Shown here: one piece after another, positions 1 to 6,746 of the stretch
Position numbering within the stretch: position 1 is the first letter of the stretch
Layout: every line of letters starts with the position of its first letter
From: Chloroflexota bacterium
Lineage (GTDB): Bacteria > Chloroflexota > FW602-bin22 > JAMCYS01
Assembly (NCBI GenBank): GCA_021847625.1
Contig: JAJZQK010000165.1
Location: 1 to 7,054 of the forward strand
DNA: 7,054 bases
Direction: 5' to 3'
Translations under genes and position numbers: made by a program
Notes under the pieces: model-generated
Told to the model about the DNA's origin: nothing
Databases searched by the model: none
Seen by the model: only the letters and a program-made list of their open reading frames with translations

Positions 1-1
1 C

Positions 2-1825
2 GGTAAATCGACCCTCATCAAGGCTCTCACCGGCATCGACCCCGATCGTCTGCGCGAAGAGAAAGAGCGCGGCATGACCATCGACCTGGGCTTCGCCTGG
101 CTGAGTTTGCCCAGCGGTCGCGAGGTTAGCATCGTCGACGTCCCAGGCCACGAGCGATTCATCAAGAACATGCTGGCCGGCGTGGGCGGTATCGACGTCG
201 CCCTCCTGGTTGTCGCCGCGGACGAGGGCGTGATGCCGCAGACGCGAGAGCACCTGGCGATCCTCGACCTGCTGCGCATCGAAAGAGGGGTCGTCGCCCT
301 TACCAAGGCCGACCTGGTGGATGCCGAGTGGCTCGAACTTGTGGAAGCGGACGTGGCCGACACGCTCCAAGGCACGGCTCTGGCGGATGCCGCCGTGATC
401 CCCGTGTCCGGCGTCACGGGCGTGGGCCTGCCGGAGTTGCTGGCTGCCCTTGACGAGCAGCTGGCGCATACCCCGCCGAAGCGGGATATCGGCCGGCCGC
501 GCTTGCCGGTGGACCGCGTCTTCAGCATCGCCGGCTTCGGCACGATCGTGACCGGCACGCTTGTCGACGGCAGGTTCCAGGTGGGCCAGGAGATCGAGAT
601 CCTGCCTCGGGGCACGAAGACGCGCATCCGCACCTTGCAGACGCACAAGCACAAGGTGGATTCGGCCGTCCCGGGCAGCCGGGTGGCGATGAACCTGGCG
701 GGCGTCGCCGTGGAGGAGCTCGCCCGGGGCGACGTCGTCACGACGCCGCGCTGGTTGGTGCCGACGAGGGCGGTGGATGTCCAGCTGCGAGTCCTGGCCT
801 CCGCGCCCAAGGCCCTGGCCCATGGGGCTACCGTGGGATTCCACACCGGCTCCGCCGAGATTCAGGCCCGCGTCAGCCTCCTCGATCGGGAAGAGGTCAC
901 GCCCGGCGAAACGGGCTGGGCTCAGCTGCGTCTGGATGCGCCCGCCGCCGTCGTCAAGGGCGACCTCTTCATCGTGCGCTCGCCGAATACGACGCTCGGC
1001 GGCGGCGAGATAGTCGACGCCCATCCGCGTCGGCACCGTCGCTTCCAGTCGGCGGTTACGCGGGTGCTGGAGACGATGCAAGCGGGCTCGCCCGAGGAAT
1101 TGGTGCTGCAGGCGCTCGAAGGCCCGGTCCCGCTGGGGCTGCAGCCGGTGGCCCGGCAAGCAGGGCTGACGGAGGAGGCCGCCCGGGCGGTGCTCGCCGA
1201 GCTGGCCCGGAGCGCGGCCGTGGTTACCCTAAATGGCTTGTATACCAGTCCTGCCAGCTGGCAAAGGCTGAGCGAGCAGGTGACGGAGGCGCTGGGCGCT
1301 TATCACCGGCAGTTCCCTCTGCGGCGGGGGATGCCGAAGGAGGAGCTCAAGAGTCGCCTCAATCTTAGTCCGCGCCTCTTCACCCTGGTGCTGGAGCGTC
1401 TCCAGCAAGAGGGTGCGGTCGCCGACGACGGCGTATTCGCCCGCCTGCCCGAGCACAGCATCGTGCTCACTCCCGAGCAGTCCGCGGGGGCCAAGAAGTT
1501 GCTCACGCTCTTGCGCGCAAACCCCTACTCGCCGCCGAGCCGCGGTGATCTCGAGCGGGAAACCGGCCTCGAACCGGAGGTGGTCAACGCCCTGGCGGAG
1601 CTGGGAGAAGTGCGGAGGGTGTCCGACAGTATCATCTTCCCAACCGAAATATACGACGAGATGGTAGGCGTGATCGTCGCCCGCATTCGCGAGTCCGGCA
1701 AGATCGCCGTGGGCGAGGTCCGTGACCAGTTCCAGACGAGTCGAAAGTACGCCCTTGCCATCCTCGAACATCTTGACGAAGAAAGGATCACCCGCCGCGT
1801 CGGCGACGAACGGGTGTTGAGATAA
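2..1825 (+). CDS. selB: Selenocysteine-specific elongation factor SelB (5' partial)
   Basis: SelB is the EF-Tu-like GTPase that carries Sec-tRNA to the ribosome at UGA codons marked by a SECIS hairpin. The frame is open from base 2, starting inside the P-loop (GKST, 2-13), so about 11 residues of the usual N-terminus lie upstream and the ATG at 74 is internal. Visible G-domain motifs are RGMTIDLGF (the SelB version of the switch I region, from 68), DVPGHE (G3, 137-154), TKAD (G4, 302-313) and PVSG (G5 region, 401-412). Domain II shows VDRVFSIAGFGTIVTGT (from about 509). The C-terminal third is built like the SelB winged-helix repeats and ends with TSRKYALAILEHLD and ITRRVGDERVL, typical of the SECIS-binding end. 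About 607 residues are visible, matching full-length SelB minus its first few residues. The TAA at 1823 is 2 bases before the next start, so the two genes are probably co-transcribed. Confidence 0.97.
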   Translation, partial: GKSTLIKALTGIDPDRLREEKERGMTIDLGFAWLSLPSGREVSIVDVPGHERFIKNMLAGVGGIDVALLVVAADEGVMPQTREHLAILDLLRIERGVVALTKADLVDAEWLELVEADVADTLQGTALADAAVIPVSGVTGVGLPELLAALDEQLAHTPPKRDIGRPRLPVDRVFSIAGFGTIVTGTLVDGRFQVGQEIEILPRGTKTRIRTLQTHKHKVDSAVPGSRVAMNLAGVAVEELARGDVVTTPRWLVPTRAVDVQLRVLASAPKALAHGATVGFHTGSAEIQARVSLLDREEVTPGETGWAQLRLDAPAAVVKGDLFIVRSPNTTLGGGEIVDAHPRRHRRFQSAVTRVLETMQAGSPEELVLQALEGPVPLGLQPVARQAGLTEEAARAVLAELARSAAVVTLNGLYTSPASWQRLSEQVTEALGAYHRQFPLRRGMPKEELKSRLNLSPRLFTLVLERLQQEGAVADDGVFARLPEHSIVLTPEQSAGAKKLLTLLRANPYSPPSRGDLERETGLEPEVVNALAELGEVRRVSDSIIFPTEIYDEMVGVIVARIRESGKIAVGEVRDQFQTSRKYALAILEHLDEERITRRVGDERVLR

Positions 1826-1827
1826 GA

Positions 1828-3006
1828 ATGGCTAGATACGAACGCGCTTTGGGAGCAGGCCTCATATTGGGTTTGGCCGCCGCCGCCCTCTGGGGGGCGG
1901 GCCGGCGCTACGCCGAGGTCGGCATTCCTCGGCTCATGGATTGGGACAAGGTACGCCAGGCCGCGTACGCTACCTCGCGCAAGGGAACTTCAGACGGTAC
2001 CTACGCCGATTCGAGCCTCGGCCGGGAGTACTCCGAGTGGGTGGCCGAGAGTGAACGTCTGATCAGCGACTATACCGGGCGGGAGCTGCCCAGCCAGTTG
2101 CAGGACGTGCGTGTGGTCAACCGGTTCGAGTGGATAGACGCGAACATCGCCAACTTCCGCATGATGTTCCAGCCGGTAGAGGACCTTTACGCCAGCATGC
2201 TGGACGAGAAGCCATTTGGCATCCACCTCATGGGTGGCTTGAACCAGATACTGCTGAGCGGCCAGATGGGTGCCCTCGTCGGCTACATGGCGCAGCGGGT
2301 GCTAGGCCAGTATGACCTGTCTCTGCTCGGGCGCGAGCCCATCACGACCGGCAAACTGTACTTTGTCGAGCCGAACATCGCCCAGCTGGAGAAGCGGTTG
2401 CGATTGCCTGGCAAGCAGTTCCGGATGTGGATTGCCCTGCACGAGACCACGCACGCCTACGAGTTCGAGTGCCATCCCTGGCTTCGCGAGTACATGAACA
2501 ACATGCTCTCGGCCTACTTCGACTCCCTTAGCCACGATCTGCTTGGTATGAAAGGCCCGCAAAGCACGATTCGCTCGTTCATCGGGAGGATCGGCGGCAA
2601 CTTCAGTCGGACCCAGCATGCGTTGGAGCTCGTCATGAGCCCCGAGCAGCGGCGGATATTCCGCCAGCAGCAGGCGCTGATGTCGTTGTTAGAGGGCTTC
2701 AGCAACCACGTGATGGACGCCGTCGGGCGCACGGTGCTGGAGGACTACGACATCCTGAAAGAACGGTTTGAAGATCGGGCCCGGCACAAGTCGCGGGCGG
2801 AGGTCCTCTTTACCAGGCTCACCGGTATGGACGTCAAGATGGAGCAGTACCGGGCCGGCGAGCAGTTCGTGAATACGGCCGTGGACCTGCGCGGGCTCGA
2901 TTTCGTCAACAAGGTATGGGATTCGCCGCTCAACCTGCCCACGCTGGCTGAGATCTACAGCCCGGCGGATTGGGTCGCGCGGATGGAGCGGGTTGCCGCA
3001 GCGTAA
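1828..3006 (+). CDS. DUF2342/Zincin_2 family putative zinc metallopeptidase
   Basis: This 392-residue protein matches the DUF2342 (Zincin_2) family, of which one branch is named 'coenzyme F420 biosynthesis associated'; the biochemical role is not established. The key feature is HETTH at residues 205-209 within WIALHETTHAYEFE, an HExxH zinc-binding motif, followed by PWLREYM. A second conserved block, SLLEGFSNHVMDAVG (286-300), offers Glu289 or His294 as a possible third zinc ligand. Residues 8-24 form a hydrophobic stretch (LILGLAAAALW) that could be a membrane anchor, though it may only be a buried helix; no lipobox or clear signal cleavage site is seen. The start is ATG 1828, 2 bases after the selB stop, with no strong Shine-Dalgarno, which suggests translational coupling. 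No F420 biosynthesis gene is visible in this window, so the family name should not be taken as function. The family call is confident; activity and substrate are unknown. Confidence 0.85.
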   Translation: MARYERALGAGLILGLAAAALWGAGRRYAEVGIPRLMDWDKVRQAAYATSRKGTSDGTYADSSLGREYSEWVAESERLISDYTGRELPSQLQDVRVVNRFEWIDANIANFRMMFQPVEDLYASMLDEKPFGIHLMGGLNQILLSGQMGALVGYMAQRVLGQYDLSLLGREPITTGKLYFVEPNIAQLEKRLRLPGKQFRMWIALHETTHAYEFECHPWLREYMNNMLSAYFDSLSHDLLGMKGPQSTIRSFIGRIGGNFSRTQHALELVMSPEQRRIFRQQQALMSLLEGFSNHVMDAVGRTVLEDYDILKERFEDRARHKSRAEVLFTRLTGMDVKMEQYRAGEQFVNTAVDLRGLDFVNKVWDSPLNLPTLAEIYSPADWVARMERVAAA

Positions 3007-3022
3007 GGGGTGATGTGTCCGG

Positions 3023-4219
3023 ATGACTCTTGACCTGGCGGCCCTCAGCGTTCAGATCGAGCGCTTTCGCCATGCGCTCTCAGAGCGGGACGTCCTCGAA
3101 GAGGAGCGCGTACGCCGGGCGTTGGCGCTTCTGGACGGGGGGGACGACCCCGAGGCCATCCGGGCCAAGGTCGAGCGGGCGCGCACGCCATGGCGGGCGG
3201 CCGTGCCGCTCGAGCCCCTGACCTCGCGAGGGTCGGCTTCGCCGTTACCGGCGGAGTTCTCGGCCCTCGCCAGCGACGGCTCAACAAACGAGCCTGATCG
3301 CCACGGCTCCGTGATGTGCTACCTCATCAACATCGGCTTGGTCGCCCTCCACTACGGCCACAGGCCGGATGCGCTGCTGCACAGCGAGCCGTTTCTCGGC
3401 TACAAGGACGAGGACCTCTACATCAGCGCCGGCCAGTGGCGCATTCCCATCAGCAGCGCGATGCTCGCCATTCGGCGCCAGATCATGGAGACCGAGCGCC
3501 TGGCGGCGCTCGCTTCCAGCCTGCCGGAAGGCAGGGCTGCCGTGGCTCTCCAGGACGGCACGCTGACGATTGGCGGCCTGGAAGGGCCCGGTCTTGAGAA
3601 GTGGGTGCACGACAACTTCCTGCCCCCGCTCCTCGGTTATTACGAGCGTTTCCGCGAGCAAGGCGTACCCCTGGCCTCGTATATCAGCCGGCCGCGCCAC
3701 CAAGAGGTGGTGAACACGCTGCGGATTCTCGCCTGCCCTGAGGCCAGGCCGAACTGTATGAACGGCTGTCCGTCGCCGGCCGATACGAAATCCGGCGGCG
3801 CGCATTTATGTCATCTTATCTCTGATCTCACCGACCGTTTCCTCTTCCGGGCGATTCTTGAACCCGGCGAGCGGTCGGGCGTGTTCCAGAGTCTATCCCC
3901 CATCTCGCGAGAGTACTTCGGCGACCATCGCGTGCACTTCTTCTACGTGCACGTGGGCTCCGAGCTGGCCCGGGTGGAGGTGCCCGAATGGGTGACCCGC
4001 GGCCAGACGATGCTCGGGCTCGTCCACGGCGCCGTTATCGACCAGTGCGAGCGGGGCCGGGGCTATCCCACTGCCCTGATGGAAGCCCACGAACAGGCCG
4101 TGCTCCGGGTTGGCGACCGGCGCCAGCTGGAGCTGATGTTGGACGCCGCCCTCGTGCGCGCGGGGCTGCCCGTGTCGACCTCCGAGAAGGAGCGCGGCAA
4201 GCGGCTCAGGGCCCTGTAG
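3023..4219 (+). CDS. nurA: NurA-domain 5'-3' nuclease
   Basis: NurA is a Mn-dependent DNA nuclease that works with the HerA translocase in DNA end resection. The 398-residue protein carries the NurA landmarks in order: ALASDGS (81-87) with the predicted metal-binding Asp85, VALQDGTL (174-181) with Asp178, SYISRPRHQEVVNTL (219-233), DLTDRFLF (268-275), and near the C-terminus YPTALMEAHEQAVL (348-361) with His356. These fit the RNase H-like NurA fold. The N-terminal 60 residues are charged and probably helical. An insertion at 238-264 has Cys238, Cys245, Cys249, Cys263 and His264, a possible metal-binding cluster. ATG 3023 is preceded by AAGGGG (3005-3010) at 12 bases, a little long; the nearer ATG at 3013 is in another frame and stops within 7 codons, so 3023 is preferred. 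It lies 16 bases after the metallopeptidase-like gene and one short gene upstream of herA, which supports the assignment. Confidence 0.88.
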   Translation: MTLDLAALSVQIERFRHALSERDVLEEERVRRALALLDGGDDPEAIRAKVERARTPWRAAVPLEPLTSRGSASPLPAEFSALASDGSTNEPDRHGSVMCYLINIGLVALHYGHRPDALLHSEPFLGYKDEDLYISAGQWRIPISSAMLAIRRQIMETERLAALASSLPEGRAAVALQDGTLTIGGLEGPGLEKWVHDNFLPPLLGYYERFREQGVPLASYISRPRHQEVVNTLRILACPEARPNCMNGCPSPADTKSGGAHLCHLISDLTDRFLFRAILEPGERSGVFQSLSPISREYFGDHRVHFFYVHVGSELARVEVPEWVTRGQTMLGLVHGAVIDQCERGRGYPTALMEAHEQAVLRVGDRRQLELMLDAALVRAGLPVSTSEKERGKRLRAL

Positions 4220-4242
4220 GCGCGCTCGCCAATCCCGTCCTC

Positions 4243-4271
4243 TTGTCTGCTTTGCCAGGCAGTTGTATAAT
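4243..4271 (+). promoter_or_regulatory. Sigma70-type promoter for the HAS-protein/herA unit
   Basis: The gap after nurA contains TTGTCT (4243-4248) and a perfect TATAAT (4266-4271) separated by 17 bases, the ideal spacing. Transcription would begin near 4278, giving a leader of about 30 bases before the GTG at 4309. The AT-rich -10 box stands out against GC-rich surroundings. No convincing terminator lies between nurA and this promoter, so read-through from upstream is also possible. Confidence 0.7.
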
Positions 4272-4308
4272 CGCCCGGAAAGCGCAGAACGTCACTGGGG
4301 GCTAGCAG

Positions 4309-4917
4309 GTGGAGTCAGCGGGGCAAGTTGCCAAGAAGATTGGCGAGGTGATCGAAGCCAGCAGCACCGAATTCGTGGCCGAAAGCTACGAGCTGCACGA
4401 CGCGCCGCCGTTGGGGGCGTTGCTCAGGACGGGTGACGGCGCGAATGAGATATACGCCGTCGCCTGCCATACCCGAACCGGCAGCATCGACCCCGGCCGC
4501 CGCCCGATCGCCCGCGGCCGGGATGACGAGGACGAGGAAGAGATCTACCGGCGTCACCCCGAGCTGCCGCAGCTCCTCCGCACCGAGTTCCGGGCCCTCG
4601 TCGTCGGCTTCAAGGACGGCGACTCCATCCGCCACTATCTCCCTCCACGCCCTCCCCGCCTGCATGGCTTCGTCTACCTCTGCGGCGGTGAGGAACTGCT
4701 GGCGTTCACGGAACGACTGGACTTCCTGCCCACTGTGCTCTCCGCCTCGCCCCCGGTGCCGGCCGACGAGCTGGTCGCGGCCTTCCTCCGCCTGGCCGGC
4801 GCCGCCAGGCCTGCCGATGGGCACGCCTTTCTGGTCGCGGCGGGCAAGGAGCTCGCGCGGTCCCTGAGCGCCGACCCTCGGCGGTTGAGCACGGTGCTCA
4901 TGAGGATGCGACAATGA
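4309..4917 (+). CDS. HAS-barrel-like protein, HerA-associated
   Basis: A 202-residue protein with no certain named function. Its N-terminal half (about 11-70) reads IGEVIEASSTEFVAES, then LGALLRTG, then EIYAVACHTRTGS; this resembles the HAS-barrel, the small beta-barrel also found at the N-terminus of HerA-type ATPases. An acidic run (DDEDEEE, 72-78) links to a second half with LVVGFKDG (97-104) and LLAFTERLDFLPTVL (130-144), then an alanine-rich probable helical tail. No catalytic motif, signal peptide or membrane segment is seen. The GTG start is bounded by an in-frame TAG at 4303-4305, and the conserved-looking IGEVIE follows closely, so the start is well constrained; GGGGG at 4297-4301 is the likely ribosome binding site. 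The stop overlaps the herA start by 4 bases (ATGA), so the two products are probably made in fixed proportion. Inference: a HerA partner or assembly factor. The gene is real; the role is open. Confidence 0.8.
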   Translation: MESAGQVAKKIGEVIEASSTEFVAESYELHDAPPLGALLRTGDGANEIYAVACHTRTGSIDPGRRPIARGRDDEDEEEIYRRHPELPQLLRTEFRALVVGFKDGDSIRHYLPPRPPRLHGFVYLCGGEELLAFTERLDFLPTVLSASPPVPADELVAAFLRLAGAARPADGHAFLVAAGKELARSLSADPRRLSTVLMRMRQ

Positions 4918-6539
4918 GCGACGGACGCACGAGGCTAGGCCTGGTGGTCGCAGGGTCGTTGACCGATGGAATCGAGGCCAGGCTCGATCCGGGAGTGTCG
5001 GTCGAGGACATGGCGGTCGGGCGCTACGTCGTCGTCGAAGGGAGGCAGCGCCGGTTTTTCGGCATGGTGACCGACGTCAAGTTGGCGACGAGTAATCCCC
5101 AGTTTGCGATCTCTCCTCCCGACGTGTCGGACCCCTTCGTGGCCGAGGTAATCGACGGCACCAGCACCTTTGGCCATCTGGAAGTGATGCCCATGCTCAC
5201 GATCGGGCGCGACGAGGGGGCGGCGCTCGCGGAGCCTCAGCCGGTGAAGACCGTGCCCAGCCACTTCTCCCCCGTGACGGAGGCCGACGAGGAGGACGTA
5301 GCGAGCGTGTTCGGCGCCGAGGACGAGCAGCATTTCTACGTGGGCAAGCCTCTCGACATGGAGACGAAGGTCTGCCTCAACCTCGACCGCCTGATTGAGC
5401 GCAGCATCGGCGTGTTCGGCAAGTCCGGCACGGGCAAGACCTTTCTGACCTTGCTGCTCCTCAGCGGTGTCATCAAGCAGAACAAGGCCGTGAACCTCGT
5501 GTTCGATATGCACAACGACTACGGCTGGCAGGTCAAGGCGGAGAGCGGCTACGACATCAAGGGGCTCAGGCAAGTCCTCGGCTCGCGGGTGGCGATCTTC
5601 ACTCTTGATGAGCAGTCCACGCGCGACCGCGGCGTGTCGGCCGACGAGGTCGTCGAGATAGGCTACGACGAGATAGAGCCGGAAGACATCGCCCTCCTTC
5701 GGGAGACGCTGGGGATGACGGAGGCGCAGATCGAGTCTATCTATCGGCTCTCCCGCCGCTTCGGCGAGCGCTCTTGGCTGGCGGAGTTCCTGGCGATGCC
5801 GGTGGAAGACCGCGAGATACTGGCGCAGGAGACGGGCCTGAACCCGAGCACACTTACCGTTCTCCATCGCAAAATGGACACGCGCGTGGCCCGGCTGCCT
5901 TTCCTGCGCCCGGAAAGCCGCACGAACTCGGTGCGCAAGATCCTGGAGTACCTCAAGGCGGGCAGAAGCGTGGTGCTGGAGTTCGGCCGCCACAACAGCC
6001 TCGACGCCTACATCCTAGTGGCCAACATCCTCACCCGCCGCATCCACGAACAATACGTGGAAGAGAAGGACCGGGCGCAAGGCAAGAAGTCGGCCGAACC
6101 GCCGCACTTGCTGATCACCATCGAGGAGGCGCACAAGTTCCTCAACCCGCAGGTGGCCGATCAGACCATCTTCGGCACGATCGCCCGCGAAATGCGCAAG
6201 TACAACGTCACGTTGCTGGTGGTCGACCAGCGACCCAGCGGCATCGCCGACGAGGTGATGTCGCAAATTGGCACCCGCGTCACCTGCCTGCTGGACGACG
6301 ACAAGGATATCGCCGCCGTGCTGTCGGGCGTCTCCGGAGCCCAGTCGCTGCGGGGGGTGCTGGCGAGGCTCGACAGCAAGCAGCAGGCGCTCATCCTTGG
6401 CCATGCGGTGCCCATGCCGGTCGTCATCCGCACCCGTGACTACGGCACTACCGAGTTCTACGGCGAGTTCCAGTTCGCGGAGGCGGCCGGCCTACATAAG
6501 CAGGCCCTCGCCGATCTGGACGACCTCTTTCCAGAGTAG
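4914..6539 (+). CDS. herA: HerA-type hexameric DNA translocase ATPase
   Basis: HerA is a FtsK/VirB4-related hexameric ATPase that pumps DNA and pairs with NurA in end processing. The 541-residue protein has an N-terminal HAS-barrel (about 7-60: GLVVAGSLTDGIEARL, then GRYVVVEG and RRFFGMVTDV), an acidic linker (123-138), and the ATPase core. The Walker A motif is GKSGTGKT (169-176) in IGVFGKSGTGKTFL. The Walker B region is HLLITIEEAHKFL (398-410), with the acidic pair at Glu404-Glu405. It is followed by VVDQRPSGIADEVMSQIGTRV (436-456), the HerA sensor/arginine region. A mostly helical insertion (about 231-335) lies between the Walker motifs, as is usual in HerA. ATG 4914 has GAGG at 4902-4905 (8-base spacing) and overlaps the stop of the HAS-like gene by 4 bases. 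Nearby nurA supports the HerA-NurA assignment over a generic DUF87 ATPase. A role in phage defence is known for some HerA relatives but nothing here specifically indicates it. Confidence 0.92.
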   Translation: MSDGRTRLGLVVAGSLTDGIEARLDPGVSVEDMAVGRYVVVEGRQRRFFGMVTDVKLATSNPQFAISPPDVSDPFVAEVIDGTSTFGHLEVMPMLTIGRDEGAALAEPQPVKTVPSHFSPVTEADEEDVASVFGAEDEQHFYVGKPLDMETKVCLNLDRLIERSIGVFGKSGTGKTFLTLLLLSGVIKQNKAVNLVFDMHNDYGWQVKAESGYDIKGLRQVLGSRVAIFTLDEQSTRDRGVSADEVVEIGYDEIEPEDIALLRETLGMTEAQIESIYRLSRRFGERSWLAEFLAMPVEDREILAQETGLNPSTLTVLHRKMDTRVARLPFLRPESRTNSVRKILEYLKAGRSVVLEFGRHNSLDAYILVANILTRRIHEQYVEEKDRAQGKKSAEPPHLLITIEEAHKFLNPQVADQTIFGTIAREMRKYNVTLLVVDQRPSGIADEVMSQIGTRVTCLLDDDKDIAAVLSGVSGAQSLRGVLARLDSKQQALILGHAVPMPVVIRTRDYGTTEFYGEFQFAEAAGLHKQALADLDDLFPE

Positions 6540-6627
6540 GTGGCCTTACCATCCGCTTGGCTCCGGCCTGCCAGGGTTGCCTTCATCTCGTCTGTTTGCC
6601 CTCCCCATCTAGCCAGCCGGCATAGGG

Positions 6628-6633
6628 TATAAT
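6628..6633 (+). promoter_or_regulatory. Candidate -10 box for selD
   Basis: A perfect TATAAT lies in GC-rich surroundings 113 bases before the selD start. At 17 bases upstream the hexamer is CCATCT (6605-6610), a poor -35, so the promoter may need an activator or use different contacts. Transcription would start near 6640, immediately before the leader hairpin. Confidence 0.45.
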
Positions 6634-6641
6634 GTCCATGC

Positions 6642-6680
6642 GGCGCGTAGTCGCTCGGATGGACCGACTAGGAGCGCGTC
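6642..6680 (+). promoter_or_regulatory. Stable hairpin in the selD 5' leader
   Basis: Bases 6648-6653 (TAGTCG) pair perfectly with 6665-6670 (CGACTA) around an 11-base loop. Below this, 6642-6647 pair with 6675-6680 (one G-U) across a 4-base bulge (GGAG, 6671-6674), giving 12 pairs in total. It sits right after the predicted transcription start. No U-run follows, so it is not a terminator as written. It could stabilise the transcript or regulate selD. The loop base run GGACCG can also pair with CGGTCC at 6686-6691, an alternative fold. Confidence 0.4.
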
Positions 6681-6734
6681 TGCGGCGGTCCAGGCAAGAA
6701 TGCGGCTGATTATGGTCTGCCCAGTTACTGTGTC

Positions 6735-6740
6735 AGGAGG
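6735..6740 (+). promoter_or_regulatory. Strong ribosome binding site fixing the selD start
   Basis: AGGAGG lies 6 bases before ATG 6747. It is the best Shine-Dalgarno in the window and shows that translation starts upstream of the in-frame TGA, supporting the selenoprotein reading over a later start. Confidence 0.85.
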
Positions 6741-6746
6741 GGTAGA

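Larger units (their letters stand above)
6540..6746 (+). other. herA-selD intergenic region and selD leader
   Basis: This 207-base gap holds no gene I can support. It contains a weak 6-bp hairpin just after herA (6556-6575, no U-run), a TATAAT at 6628-6633, a strong hairpin at 6642-6680, and the selD ribosome binding site at 6735-6740. I looked for a tRNA-Sec gene and found no T-loop-like GTTCRA or long acceptor stem. Confidence 0.6.

Noticed and set aside
1229..1771. Antisense frame of 180 codons opposite the selB 3' end
   Set aside because: It is opposite conserved SelB winged-helix sequence and has no recognisable domain or ribosome binding site.
74..1825. ATG 74 as the selB start
   Set aside because: The frame is open to base 2 with GKST and further conserved SelB G-domain sequence before 74, so the true start is upstream of the window.
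4315..4914. Antisense frame of 199 codons covering the HAS-like gene
   Set aside because: The + strand gene has a promoter, ribosome binding site, HAS-barrel-like pattern and coupling to herA; the antisense product is an unrecognisable GC-driven shadow.
4935..5993. Long antisense open frame (352 codons) opposite herA
   Set aside because: It lies wholly opposite a well-supported HerA gene, its translation has a low-complexity, high-GC shadow composition rich in Arg, His and Leu with no recognisable domain.
6556..6575. Hairpin CTTGGC/GCCAGG after herA as a terminator
   Set aside because: Only 6 pairs including a wobble, with an 8-base loop and no U-run; not a convincing intrinsic terminator.
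6540..6746. tRNA-Sec gene in the gap before selD
   Set aside because: No T-loop consensus, no long acceptor/T-arm pairing and no plausible UCA anticodon arm; the visible hairpin does not fit a tRNA.
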